From Planktosalinus sp963975935 (lineage in GTDB: Bacteria; Bacteroidota; Bacteroidia; Flavobacteriales; Flavobacteriaceae): a DNA stretch of 64,000 nt. The stretch lies in assembly GCA_963975935.1 (NCBI GenBank), contig CAXBIQ010000001.1, positions 124,001 to 188,000 of the forward strand, in the 5' to 3' direction. The translations under genes were made by a program, and so were the position numbers. Every line of letters starts with the position of its first letter. Position 1 is the first letter of the stretch. A model generated the notes under the pieces. It ran no database searches and had not been told where the DNA came from. It saw only the letters and a list, made by a program, of their open reading frames with translations. Positions 32,333-40,319 of the stretch are shown piece by piece.

Positions 32333-33325
32333 ATGGCAAAAATAGGCGATATAGACGTTGGGGATTTTCCTTTATTACTCGCTCCCATGGAAGATGTGAG
32401 TGACCCACCTTTTCGTGCACTTTGTAAAGAGCAGGGTGCTGACGTTGTATACACAGAATTTATCTCCAGTGAGGGCCTTATTCGTGATGCCGCAAAAAGT
32501 GTCATGAAGCTTGACATTTATGAAAAGGAACGCCCTGTGGGTATCCAGATTTTTGGGGCCAATTTAGAATCAATGCTGCAATCTGTTGAGATTGTGGAAG
32601 CTTCAGGTCCAGATATCATTGACATCAATTTTGGTTGTCCCGTAAAAAAAGTGGTTTCTAAAGGCGCCGGCGCCGGTATTTTAAAAGATATTGATTTGAT
32701 GGTTTCGTTAACTGAATCCATGGCAAAACATACCAAACTTCCCATAACCGTTAAAACCAGGCTCGGGTGGGATGAAAACTCCATAAAAATTGTTGAAGTA
32801 GCCGAAAGGCTTCAGGACGCAGGCTGTAAAGCCATTTCCATTCACGGAAGAACACGGGCGCAAATGTATAAAGGAGAAGCAAACTGGGCTCCCATTGCCG
32901 ACGTGAAAAACAACCCCAGAATGCATATCCCTGTTTTTGGAAATGGTGATGTTGATACCCCCGAGCGCGCTATGGAGATGCGCGATAAATTTGGGCTTGA
33001 CGGCGCGATGATTGGGAGAGCGAGTATTGGTTATCCATGGTTTTTCAGAGAGGTGAAGCACTATTTTAAAACGGGGGAGCATTTATTACCACCCACGATG
33101 GAAGAACGTGTGGATGCCGCAAAAAGGCACTTGCAAATGGCCATTGACTGGAAAGGGGAAAAGTTGGGCGTTTTTGAAACCCGAAGGCATTACACCAATT
33201 ACTTTAAAGGAATTCCAAACTTCAAGGAATACCGAACCACGATGGTAACAAGTGATGATTCTGCTTCAGTATTTAATGTTTTTGATGAGGTTTTGGAAAA
33301 GTTTTACGATTATGACTTTGCTTAA
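32333..33325 (+). CDS. dusB: tRNA dihydrouridine synthase (DusB-like)
   Basis: This 330-aa FMN enzyme reduces uridines in tRNA D-loops. It has a TIM-barrel start LLLAPMEDVSDPPFRALCKE, the catalytic Cys in NFGCPVKKVVSKGAG, ITVKTRLGWDE, SIHGRTRAQMYKGEANW and a C-terminal helical RNA-binding domain. The pattern matches DusB rather than DusA. The stop shares TTAA with the convergent permease gene. Confidence 0.95.
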   Translation: MAKIGDIDVGDFPLLLAPMEDVSDPPFRALCKEQGADVVYTEFISSEGLIRDAAKSVMKLDIYEKERPVGIQIFGANLESMLQSVEIVEASGPDIIDINFGCPVKKVVSKGAGAGILKDIDLMVSLTESMAKHTKLPITVKTRLGWDENSIKIVEVAERLQDAGCKAISIHGRTRAQMYKGEANWAPIADVKNNPRMHIPVFGNGDVDTPERAMEMRDKFGLDGAMIGRASIGYPWFFREVKHYFKTGEHLLPPTMEERVDAAKRHLQMAIDWKGEKLGVFETRRHYTNYFKGIPNFKEYRTTMVTSDDSASVFNVFDEVLEKFYDYDFA

Positions 33326-34521
33326 ATAAGCATACTTTCCTTCACCCTTCCTGAGGCTATTTTTGAAGCAATAACGCCCAGCAAAACAATAGTAAGAAAA
33401 ACAATTATAATATTGTAAAACTCAATCTTTACAGGGTAAGGCAAAGTGGCTGTGATCATAACCAAGTCAAACTCCAATTGTAATAAAACAATTATTACCC
33501 CCAGAAAAATCCCAATGACACCACCCAAAACTGTCATTAAAACGCCTTGTAAATAAAAAATACGCCTTATTTCCTTTATTGTTGCGCCCAGGTACTTCAA
33601 CGTTTTAATGTTGTGTTTTTTGTCAAGGATTATCATAATAATACTGGCAATAACATTGAAAATAGCGATGATCAGCACAAGGGTGAAAATCAGATAAACA
33701 GCTAAATTTTCTGTATTTAGCATTTTGTACAATGCATCGTTTTGCTGCATTCTGTTTTTGAAGACAAGCTCAGCACCCAAAACATTCTGTATTTTAGTTA
33801 TAGCAGCATTTTCATCAGTACCGGGACGGAGTTTGATTTCAATAGAACTCACCTCTTCGTCCTGAAAGCTTAGGAGGTTTTTGGCAACCTCAAAAGAAGA
33901 AAAAACATATTTTGAGTTGAGTTCTTCATTTACATGATATACCCCGGAAACCATCACCCGTTCTTTATTAAAAGCTTGATTGGGATCTGTAATTTGACCT
34001 GTTCCGGTAGTGGGAACATATATTTCCAGCAGATCTGAATAGTCTAAAATCCCAAGACTCAATGTTCTTGATATACCTTCGCCAATTACCACATTGCGTT
34101 GTTCTTGGGAAAACCAATCTCCCACAATTAAAATGGTATCGGTATCGTTCACTTTTTGGTAAGCTGAATCGACCCCTTTAATAAATGCCAATGTGTTTTT
34201 GCCTTTAAAATTCAAAAAAACCCGATCTTCAATGACTTTTGAATAAGAAACAATTTCTTCAATCTCCTGAAGCTGGTTCTGTTGCGATTCAGAAACCGTG
34301 AATGTTTTACCTTTTTCAGGGAAAACCTTTAGGTCTGAATCAAATATGGATGAAAACTGTAAACTGAAATCTTTCAGTCCCGCAAACCCAGACAGTACTA
34401 TAAGAAGAGACATAGCTCCCACAATAACCCCCATTGCAGCGATACCGGTAATGATATTGATAGCATTGTTTTTACTTTTTGTAAACAAATACCGCTTTGC
34501 GATGTAGAGTGAAAACCGCAC
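33322..34521 (-). CDS. LolC/E-like ABC transporter permease
   Basis: This 399-aa inner-membrane protein has one N-terminal helix (residues 20-50), a large periplasmic MacB-type domain (about 50-270) and three C-terminal helices (FtsX fold, LAVYLIFTLVLIIAIFNVIA onward). The N-terminus SLYIAKRYLFTKSKNNAINIITGIA is typical for the LolC/E lipoprotein-releasing family. No LolD ATPase is adjacent. It is 3 nt downstream of rbfA, so the two are co-transcribed. Confidence 0.9.
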   Translation of the reverse strand: MRFSLYIAKRYLFTKSKNNAINIITGIAAMGVIVGAMSLLIVLSGFAGLKDFSLQFSSIFDSDLKVFPEKGKTFTVSESQQNQLQEIEEIVSYSKVIEDRVFLNFKGKNTLAFIKGVDSAYQKVNDTDTILIVGDWFSQEQRNVVIGEGISRTLSLGILDYSDLLEIYVPTTGTGQITDPNQAFNKERVMVSGVYHVNEELNSKYVFSSFEVAKNLLSFQDEEVSSIEIKLRPGTDENAAITKIQNVLGAELVFKNRMQQNDALYKMLNTENLAVYLIFTLVLIIAIFNVIASIIMIILDKKHNIKTLKYLGATIKEIRRIFYLQGVLMTVLGGVIGIFLGVIIVLLQLEFDLVMITATLPYPVKIEFYNIIIVFLTIVLLGVIASKIASGRVKESMLI

Positions 34522-34524
34522 GAT

Positions 34525-34917
34525 TTAAGATTTTTTGCGTTTCTCTAATAAATCAGGGTTTTGAAGGGGATTGTCTTTTCCTTTTACCGCCTTGTCGATT
34601 TTGTCAATATAATCAAGGGAGTCATCATTGAAGAAAATCAAATCAGGCATTCTGCGTAGCTGGTGTTTTGTAAGTTGCGCAGCCTGATGTTTGATTTGCG
34701 ATTTTGACTCGTTAATTTCTTCCAATATTTGTTTTGAAAATTCTGAAGGAAAAATACTCACATATACTTTGGCTATTGATAAGTCAACCGTCACACTAAC
34801 ATTTGTGACAGATACCAGTACCCCGGTTTTCCCGGACTCTCTCATTGCATTTTGCAGAATGTTTGCCAAATCATTTTGCAGCACTCCTGCTATTTTCTTT
34901 TGTCTGTTACTTTCCAT
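34525..34917 (-). CDS. rbfA: Ribosome-binding factor A
   Basis: This 130-aa KH-type protein binds the 30S subunit and helps mature 16S rRNA. The start ESNRQKKIAGVLQNDLANIL and the strand TVDLSIAKVYVSIFP followed by HQLRRMPDLIFFNDDSLDYI are characteristic. The length is normal for the family with a short C-terminal extension. Confidence 0.95.
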   Translation of the reverse strand: MESNRQKKIAGVLQNDLANILQNAMRESGKTGVLVSVTNVSVTVDLSIAKVYVSIFPSEFSKQILEEINESKSQIKHQAAQLTKHQLRRMPDLIFFNDDSLDYIDKIDKAVKGKDNPLQNPDLLEKRKKS

Positions 34918-34978
34918 AGTACAAAAGTAGTATATTTAAAGATTATGTTACTTTTACTGTGTTAAAAGATAGTATAAA

Positions 34979-35383
34979 ATGAGGAAAATAGAACATATAG
35001 GCATTGCGGTTAAAAATTTAGATGAAGCAAACAAGGTTTATGCGGCTCTGTTGGGTGAAAACCATTATAAAATTGAGGAGGTCGAAAGCGAAGGCGTAAA
35101 AACATCTTTTTTCAAAATGGGCGAAAGCAAAATTGAATTACTGGAAGCCACAACTTCTGAAAGCCCCATAGCAAAATTCATAGAAAAGCGCGGTGAAGGA
35201 ATCCATCACATTGCTTTTCACGTAGATGATATTGTTGAGGAGATAAAACGATTACAAAAAGAAGGGTTTGTTGTGTTAAATGAAACACCCAAAAAGGGTG
35301 CGGATAACAAACTTGTGGCCTTCTTACACCCAAAATCATCTCATGGAGTACTTGTAGAACTGTGCCAGGAAAACACAAATTGA
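34979..35383 (+). CDS. mce: Methylmalonyl-CoA epimerase
   Basis: This 134-aa vicinal-oxygen-chelate protein interconverts the two methylmalonyl-CoA epimers in propionate or branched-chain metabolism. It starts KIEHIGIAVKNLDEANKVY with the metal His, and has KIELLEATTSESPIAKFIEK and GEGIHHIAFHVDDI with the second metal His. The length is usual. A small hairpin follows the stop. Confidence 0.93.
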   Translation: MRKIEHIGIAVKNLDEANKVYAALLGENHYKIEEVESEGVKTSFFKMGESKIELLEATTSESPIAKFIEKRGEGIHHIAFHVDDIVEEIKRLQKEGFVVLNETPKKGADNKLVAFLHPKSSHGVLVELCQENTN

Positions 35384-35390
35384 TAAAAAA

Positions 35391-35409
35391 GTTTGCTACA
35401 TAAGCAAAC
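35391..35409 (+). terminator. Hairpin after mce
   Basis: GTTTGCT (35391-35397) and AGCAAAC (35403-35409) pair perfectly around a 5-nt loop. There is no T-tract on the plus strand, so it is a weak terminator; the -33 TTG of the next tRNA promoter lies inside it. Confidence 0.45.
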
Positions 35410-35423
35410 TAGTTATAAATTTG
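35393..35423 (+). promoter_or_regulatory. Promoter upstream of the CAU tRNA
   Basis: TTG (35393-35395), a 20-nt spacer and TAAATTTG (35416-35423) match the flavobacterial consensus. The tRNA starts 63 nt downstream, implying a 5' leader removed by RNase P. Confidence 0.6.
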
Positions 35424-35486
35424 CCGGCTCAAGAGCTCTGAAAATATAACAGAAAAAGCTTTTTGAACTATTGAAATAAAAGTACA

Positions 35487-35560
35487 GGTCCCATAGCTCA
35501 GCTGGTTAGAGCACCTGACTCATAATCAGGGGGTCCATGGTTCGAGCCCATGTGGGACCA
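35487..35560 (+). tRNA. tRNA with CAU anticodon, probably tRNA-Ile2 (lysidine type)
   Basis: A 74-nt cloverleaf with perfect acceptor stem (GGTCCCA / TGGGACC), anticodon CAT at 35521-35523 and discriminator A. The acceptor carries C4, C5 and C6, the pairs that TilS reads in tRNA-Ile2, whereas elongator Met tRNAs usually have others here. By sequence alone an elongator tRNA-Met remains possible. Confidence 0.9.
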
Positions 35561-35685
35561 CTTTTTTAAGTACTACTTTTGGATATTAGCTTTATTTATC
35601 TATATTTGATTCTCCTCACAAGAAGAAAGCTAAGTTTACGGTAACAATTTGATTTTGGGAAAATTGATAAATGCTTAACGCACAG

Positions 35686-35708
35686 TAAACAATTATTGTT
35701 TAGCTTTG
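35686..35708 (+). promoter_or_regulatory. Palindrome overlapping a -7 box
   Basis: TAAACAATTATTGTTTA (35686-35702) is a perfect 8+1+8 palindrome. TAGCTTTG (35701-35708), an exact -7 box, begins inside it. The start codon of the 73-aa gene is 57 nt further. A repressor bound there would block the promoter; this is inferred from the layout. Confidence 0.45.
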
Positions 35709-35765
35709 TCGTTTAAGTTGTTATTTATAAAATTAATTATATTAGCTGAACCCTATTCACAAAAT

Positions 35766-35987
35766 ATGCGACCCCAAATCGTAACAAAAATATCAATTTT
35801 ACTCTTGCACCTCTTGGTGCCGGTCTTGGTATTTGCACAGCGTCAAGTTCCACCACCTCCTGAAAGGACAGGCGGGACTCCTCCCATCCAGCTTCCATTA
35901 GATGATAATCTAATTGTATTGGTTATTGCAGGCTTGGTGTTTGGTTTGCTTTTTTTCCTCTTCAAAAAAAGAAAGGCTACAAATTAG
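35766..35987 (+). CDS. Small exported protein with Pro-rich stretch and C-terminal membrane helix
   Basis: I start at ATG 35766, which gives a signal peptide (ISILLLHLLVPVLVFAQ), instead of the in-frame ATG at 35706 that adds twenty residues. The mature part is RQVPPPPERTGGTPPIQLPL, then a membrane helix (IVLVIAGLVFGLLFFLF) with KKRKATN tail. This plan occurs repeatedly in Bacteroidota small proteins of unknown function, sometimes read as an anchor-and-sort signal. The last 11 bases overlap ribE convergently. Confidence 0.7.
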   Translation: MRPQIVTKISILLLHLLVPVLVFAQRQVPPPPERTGGTPPIQLPLDDNLIVLVIAGLVFGLLFFLFKKRKATN

Positions 35988-36561
35988 CCAACTTCTTTAA
36001 GTATTTTCCCACAAGATCAAATTCGATGTTTATGGTGTCGCCCTCTTTAATTTGAAAAAAATTAGTGTGCTTATAAGTATATGGGATAATCGCAACCGAA
36101 AAGGAACCCTCTTTTGAGTCAACAACGGTAAGGCTCACGCCGTTTACTGTAATTGATCCCTTCTCAATAGTTATATTGCCAAGTTGCGAATTGTATTCAA
36201 AAGTAAAGTACCAACTTCCCTCAGCTTCACGTATTGTGTTGCAAACAGCCGTCTGGTCAACATGGCCCTGTACCAAATGCCCGTCAAGTCGATCACCCAA
36301 TTTCATAGCACGCTCTAAATTTACCAATGCACCGGATTTAAGTTCTTTTAAATTTGATTTGTTCAGGGTTTCCTGTATCGCTGTGACTTTATAGATATCA
36401 TCTTGAATTGCCACCACTGTCAAACAAACACCGTTATGTGAAACACTTTGATCAATTTTTAACTCAGAGGTGATTTTGCTTTTTACGGAAATATGGATGT
36501 TACCACCCTCTTTTTCCAGGGAAACAACCTCGCCCATATCTTCAATGATTCCTGTAAACAT
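35977..36561 (-). CDS. ribE: Riboflavin synthase, alpha chain
   Basis: This 194-aa protein has two repeats of the lumazine-binding fold: MFTGIIEDMGEVVSLEKEGG and VQGHVDQTAVCNTIREAEGSW, each with its SVSHNGVCLTVV- or SITVNGVSLTVV-type motif. It forms riboflavin from two 6,7-dimethyl-8-ribityllumazines. No FMN riboswitch was found upstream. It is divergent from pdxA with a palindrome in between. Confidence 0.95.
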   Translation of the reverse strand: MFTGIIEDMGEVVSLEKEGGNIHISVKSKITSELKIDQSVSHNGVCLTVVAIQDDIYKVTAIQETLNKSNLKELKSGALVNLERAMKLGDRLDGHLVQGHVDQTAVCNTIREAEGSWYFTFEYNSQLGNITIEKGSITVNGVSLTVVDSKEGSFSVAIIPYTYKHTNFFQIKEGDTINIEFDLVGKYLKKLANL

Positions 36562-36600
36562 ATTAACTTAATTTGGTTAAATTTGTAAGATACAAATACG

Positions 36601-36616
36601 GCCGTAAAATTACGGC
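36601..36616. promoter_or_regulatory. Palindrome in the ribE-pdxA divergent region
   Basis: GCCGTAAAATTACGGC is a perfect 7+2+7 palindrome in the 95-nt space between divergent genes for riboflavin and pyridoxal phosphate synthesis. No T-tract follows on either side, so an operator is likelier than a terminator. Confidence 0.35.
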
Positions 36617-36656
36617 AAAAGCAAAAGCTTACCTAAAATCATATAGTTAAAAACAC

Positions 36657-37718
36657 ATGAGCAAACAGGAAAATATAATTGTTGGAATTTCAACAGGAGA
36701 TTTGAACGGCATCGGCCCTGAAATTGTATTGAAAACTTTTGAAGATTCAAGGATGCTCGACTTCTGTACACCACTGCTTTTTGCTTCTGTAAAAACCATG
36801 TCATTCATTAAAAAAAACCTTGAAATAAACACCAGTATTCACGGCATAGACCATATTAACCAATTGGTTCCGGGAAAAGTAAATGTATTGAATGTTTGGA
36901 AAGAATCAGTCGAAATACAGTTTGGAGAGGAGAACAAATTGATGGGCGATTATGCTATTAAGTCCTTACAAGCCGCTGTCAAAGCTTTAAAAAACAGTGA
37001 TGTTGATGTTTTGGTGACAGCACCTATAAACAAGCACAATATACAGTCTGAAGCCTTTAATTTTCCCGGCCACACAGATTATCTCGCTCAGGAGCTGGAA
37101 GGGGAGAGCATGATGTTTATGGTGACAGACAACCTCAAAGTGGGTTTGTTGACTGACCACGTACCCGTGAAAAATATCGCAAAGCACATTACCAAAAAAC
37201 TTATCGAAAAAAAAATAGATATAATTCACAAAGCCCTTAAACAGGACTTTGCCATAACGGTTCCTAAAATTGCTGTTTTAGGTATCAATCCCCATACCGG
37301 GGACAATGGGGTTATTGGTGATGAAGACGATAAGATTATGCGCCCAACGCTTGAAAAAATCAATCGTTCCGGGAAAATAGTTTATGGCCCTTATGCCGCT
37401 GATAGTTTTTTTGGATCTGGAAATTATAAAAATTTTGACGCCATTGTCGCAGCATATCATGATCAGGGATTAATCCCATTTAAAACACTATCTTTTGGTT
37501 CAGGAGTGAATTATACCGCAGGTTTGTCTAAGGTAAGGACTTCCCCTGACCATGGCACAGCATATGATATCGCCGGAAAAAATATTGCAGACCACTCTTC
37601 CTTTAAGGAAGCTGTTTTTAAAGCTATCACAATATATAAAAACAGAAAAGAATATGAGGAAATTACAAAAAAACCGCTTCCTCAGGGCCCAAGAAAGTTA
37701 TCCACAAAAAAGGGTTGA
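36657..37718 (+). CDS. pdxA: 4-hydroxythreonine-4-phosphate dehydrogenase
   Basis: This 353-aa metal-dependent NAD enzyme works in pyridoxal 5'-phosphate synthesis. It shows VGISTGDLNGIGPEIVLKTF, the HTDYLAQ His and ITKKLIEKKI segment, NPHTGDNGVIGDEDD, and the metal-binding AAYHDQGLIPFK and TSPDHGTAYDIAG motifs. The length is a little above the E. coli enzyme (329) due to a Lys-rich tail. Confidence 0.95.
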   Translation: MSKQENIIVGISTGDLNGIGPEIVLKTFEDSRMLDFCTPLLFASVKTMSFIKKNLEINTSIHGIDHINQLVPGKVNVLNVWKESVEIQFGEENKLMGDYAIKSLQAAVKALKNSDVDVLVTAPINKHNIQSEAFNFPGHTDYLAQELEGESMMFMVTDNLKVGLLTDHVPVKNIAKHITKKLIEKKIDIIHKALKQDFAITVPKIAVLGINPHTGDNGVIGDEDDKIMRPTLEKINRSGKIVYGPYAADSFFGSGNYKNFDAIVAAYHDQGLIPFKTLSFGSGVNYTAGLSKVRTSPDHGTAYDIAGKNIADHSSFKEAVFKAITIYKNRKEYEEITKKPLPQGPRKLSTKKG

Positions 37719-37747
37719 TAAAATACTTCAGCTTTAAAATAATTTTT

Positions 37748-37755
37748 TATCTTTG
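37748..37755 (+). promoter_or_regulatory. -7 box of the DUF177-rpmF operon
   Basis: TATCTTTG is followed by CACCC, the usual context before ribosomal-protein transcripts in flavobacteria. It lies 23 nt before the first start codon. Confidence 0.6.
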
Positions 37756-37778
37756 CACCCGCATTTATCGGAAGAAAA

Positions 37779-38339
37779 ATGCAATTAAAAGTTCATACAA
37801 TGAAGCACATGAAAGAGTTTACAATCCCTTTTGTAGGATTGAAGCAGGGTGAGCATCATTTTGATTACAAAATTGATAATACGTTCTTTACACATTTTGA
37901 GTATGATGAATTTAATAATGTAGATGTTTTAGCTAAAGCATTGCTTATTAAAAAATCAAATTCACTTGAATTTCAGTTTGAAATTCAGGGTACTGTAAAT
38001 GTATATTGTGACCTTACCAACGAGCCTTATGATCAGCTTGTTAAAGGAGAACATAATCTTGTGGTTAATTTTGGAGAGGAGTACAATGATGAGGATGACA
38101 CCTTACTAATCCTTCCGCAAGGCAGCTATGAAATTAACATTCAACAATACATTTATGAGCTCATTATTTTGTCTTTGCCGGCAAAAAGAGTTCATCCCGG
38201 GGTTGAAGATGGAACCCTAGATTCAGAAATACTCAGAAAACTAGAAGAATTAAGCCCAAAAGACCAGGAAGAGGAATCTTCAAAAGACGATATTGACCCA
38301 AGGTGGGACGAATTAAAAAAACTATTAACGGATAAATAA
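37779..38339 (+). CDS. DUF177 (YceD-like) protein
   Basis: This 186-aa protein of the YceD/DUF177 family is next to rpmF in most bacteria and is linked to rRNA or ribosome maturation (it binds 23S rRNA in plants). It has the strands LEFQFEIQGTVNVYCDLTNE and a C-terminal acidic helical tail. The conserved Cys motif is reduced to one Cys. A start at Met8 (37800, MKHMKEFTIPF) would fit relatives equally well. Co-transcribed with rpmF (9 nt). Confidence 0.9.
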   Translation: MQLKVHTMKHMKEFTIPFVGLKQGEHHFDYKIDNTFFTHFEYDEFNNVDVLAKALLIKKSNSLEFQFEIQGTVNVYCDLTNEPYDQLVKGEHNLVVNFGEEYNDEDDTLLILPQGSYEINIQQYIYELIILSLPAKRVHPGVEDGTLDSEILRKLEELSPKDQEEESSKDDIDPRWDELKKLLTDK

Positions 38340-38348
38340 TATTTAGCA

Positions 38349-38546
38349 ATGGCACATCCAAAGAGAAAAATATCAAAGACCAGAAGAGACAAGAGAAGAA
38401 CGCATTATAAAGCGACAGCTCCTCAAATAGCTACTGATCCCACTACAGGAGAAGTACATTTATATCACAGAGCCCACTGGCATGAAGGTAAACTTTATTA
38501 CAGGGGTCAGATTGTAATTGATGCCGAAGAAGTCGTAGAGGCGTAG
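38349..38546 (+). CDS. rpmF: Ribosomal protein L32
   Basis: This 65-aa basic protein starts AHPKRKISKTRRDKRRTHYK, the invariant L32 pattern, and ends with the Bacteroidota form YYRGQIVIDAEEVVEA. The zinc-binding Cys residues of some L32 proteins are absent, as is usual in this phylum. A terminator follows. Confidence 0.97.
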   Translation: MAHPKRKISKTRRDKRRTHYKATAPQIATDPTTGEVHLYHRAHWHEGKLYYRGQIVIDAEEVVEA

Positions 38547-38570
38547 TATTAAATTTCATAAATATTAAAA

Positions 38571-38596
38571 CTCTCACAAGATGTGAGAGTTTTTTT
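38571..38596 (+). terminator. Terminator after rpmF
   Basis: CTCTCACA (38571-38578) pairs with TGTGAGAG (38582-38589) on a 3-nt loop and is followed by seven T. Confidence 0.9.
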
Positions 38597-38726
38597 GTTT
38601 TTATCTTTTCTATATTTTAAAAACAACTTATTTTGCAGCCGTTTTTGATTAAAAATTCGTATTTTTCATCAAATTATACGCGGTTTTAGTCATTTTTAGT
38701 GAAATAGTGAATTATAAAATATTAAT

Positions 38727-39722
38727 ATGAACAGGATTACAGCCGCAATTACCGCTGTGGGAGGTTATGTACCAGACTTTGTGTTGACCAATAAAATGCT
38801 GGAAAGTATGGTCGACACCAATGATGAGTGGATTACAAGCAGGACCGGAATTAAAGAAAGAAGAATTCTGAAAGAAGAAGGTAAAGGCACATCATACCTT
38901 GCCATAAAAGCCGCAAATGACTTAATAAAAAAAAGAAACCTGGATCCAAAGGAAATTGACATGGTAATTATGGCTACTGCTACCCCTGATATGCCTGTTG
39001 CAATTACCTCTGCATATGTTGCTACTGAAATTGGAGCCACAAACGCTTTTTCCTACGATCTGGTAGCCGCTTGTTCAAGTTTCCTTTTTGGAATGTCTAC
39101 TGCAGCAAGGTATATTGAGTCGGGAAAATATAAAAAAGTACTTCTTATAGGTGCAGACAAAATGTCCTCCATTATAGACTATGAAGATCGTACAACGTGT
39201 ATTATTTTTGGTGATGGAGGAGGAGCGGTGCTTTTTGAACCAAATGAAGAAGGATTAGGGTTACAAGACGAATACCTAAGAACAGATGGAATTGGCAGGC
39301 AATCACTGAAAATTGATGCAGGCGGTTCAATTTTGCCACCTTCAGCTGAAACTGTAGCAAAAAAACAACATTTTGTTTATCAGGATGGGCAAACAGTGTT
39401 TAAATTTGCAGTATCAAACATGGCCGACGTCAGCGAAAAAATAATGCTCAGGAACAACCTGACAAACGACACCGTAAACTGGCTGGTGCCACATCAGGCC
39501 AACAAAAGAATTGTTGATGCTACAGCGAAAAGAATGAAACTTAGCGATGATAAAGTTATGATGAACATTCAACGGTATGGCAATACAACTTCGGCAACAC
39601 TTCCTTTGTTGCTTCATGATTATGAAAAAAAACTCAAAAAAGGTGACAATCTTGTCTTTGCTTCTTTTGGAGGTGGATTTACCTGGGGGTCTATTTACCT
39701 TAAATGGGCTTACAGTAGCTAA
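38727..39722 (+). CDS. fabH: 3-oxoacyl-ACP synthase III
   Basis: This 331-aa thiolase-fold enzyme condenses acetyl-CoA with malonyl-ACP to start fatty-acid synthesis. The catalytic residues are Cys116 (VAACSSFLFG), His in VPHQANKRI and Asn in RYGNTTSAT. The length is typical. It heads the fabH-accB-accC cluster; accB is 28 nt downstream. Confidence 0.97.
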   Translation: MNRITAAITAVGGYVPDFVLTNKMLESMVDTNDEWITSRTGIKERRILKEEGKGTSYLAIKAANDLIKKRNLDPKEIDMVIMATATPDMPVAITSAYVATEIGATNAFSYDLVAACSSFLFGMSTAARYIESGKYKKVLLIGADKMSSIIDYEDRTTCIIFGDGGGAVLFEPNEEGLGLQDEYLRTDGIGRQSLKIDAGGSILPPSAETVAKKQHFVYQDGQTVFKFAVSNMADVSEKIMLRNNLTNDTVNWLVPHQANKRIVDATAKRMKLSDDKVMMNIQRYGNTTSATLPLLLHDYEKKLKKGDNLVFASFGGGFTWGSIYLKWAYSS

Positions 39723-39750
39723 TTAACAGTAAAAAACAAAACTTGAAATT

Positions 39751-40239
39751 ATGGATATTAAAGAAATTCAAAACCTAATTAAGTTCGTTGCAAAATCCGG
39801 TGCAAGCGAAGTAAAGCTTGAAATGGATGATATCAAAATCACAATCAAGACCGGGGGCGATGATTCCAAAAATGAACCCACTTACATTCAGCAAGTGCCT
39901 ATGCAAGCTGCCCCGGCTCAACAACAACAGGAACAGCCACAGCAATCCGCACAGGCAGCTCCTGCTCCAGCTGACTCTACAGAGAAAGAAGACAGTAAGT
40001 ATGTCACCATAAAATCACCCATAATAGGAACGTTTTACAGAAAGCCATCTCCTGACAAGCCTTCTTTTGTTGAGGTTGGCAGTACTATTAAAGCCGGCGA
40101 CACCTTGTGTGTTATTGAAGCCATGAAACTTTTCAATGAAATTGAAAGTGAAGTTTCAGGAAAAATTGTAAAAGTATTGGTTGACGATTCCTCTCCGGTT
40201 GAGTTTGACCAGCCTTTATTTTTAATTGACCCATCTTAA
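39751..40239 (+). CDS. accB: Biotin carboxyl carrier protein of acetyl-CoA carboxylase
   Basis: This 162-aa protein has an N-terminal helix (MDIKEIQNLIKFVAKSG), a Gln/Pro/Ala-rich flexible linker (residues 45-80) and the C-terminal biotinyl domain with Lys126 in EAMKLFNEI, the site of biotin attachment. The carrier swings between the biotin carboxylase (accC next) and carboxyltransferase. Confidence 0.97.
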   Translation: MDIKEIQNLIKFVAKSGASEVKLEMDDIKITIKTGGDDSKNEPTYIQQVPMQAAPAQQQQEQPQQSAQAAPAPADSTEKEDSKYVTIKSPIIGTFYRKPSPDKPSFVEVGSTIKAGDTLCVIEAMKLFNEIESEVSGKIVKVLVDDSSPVEFDQPLFLIDPS

Positions 40240-40263
40240 TAATTAAGATTTCAAATTTTTAAT

Positions 40264-40283
40264 CAACCTTACACTAAAGGTTG
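40264..40283 (+). other. Stem-loop between accB and accC
   Basis: CAACCTT (40264-40270) pairs with AAGGTTG (40277-40283) around a 6-nt loop, without a following T-tract. It could set the ratio of the two transcripts or stabilise an mRNA end. Confidence 0.35.
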
Positions 40284-40319
40284 TCATCAGGAAATTTTTA
40301 ATTTATAACATTTAAAATT

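Noticed and set aside
35636..35650. TACGGTAAC as a fourth copy of the island operator
   Set aside because: Only the left half-site matches; the right half is AATTTG, and no -7 box lies 22 nt downstream.
36601..36616. GCCGTAAAATTACGGC as a related operator
   Set aside because: The half-sites are in the reverse order (CCGTA then TACGG), so it is a different palindrome.
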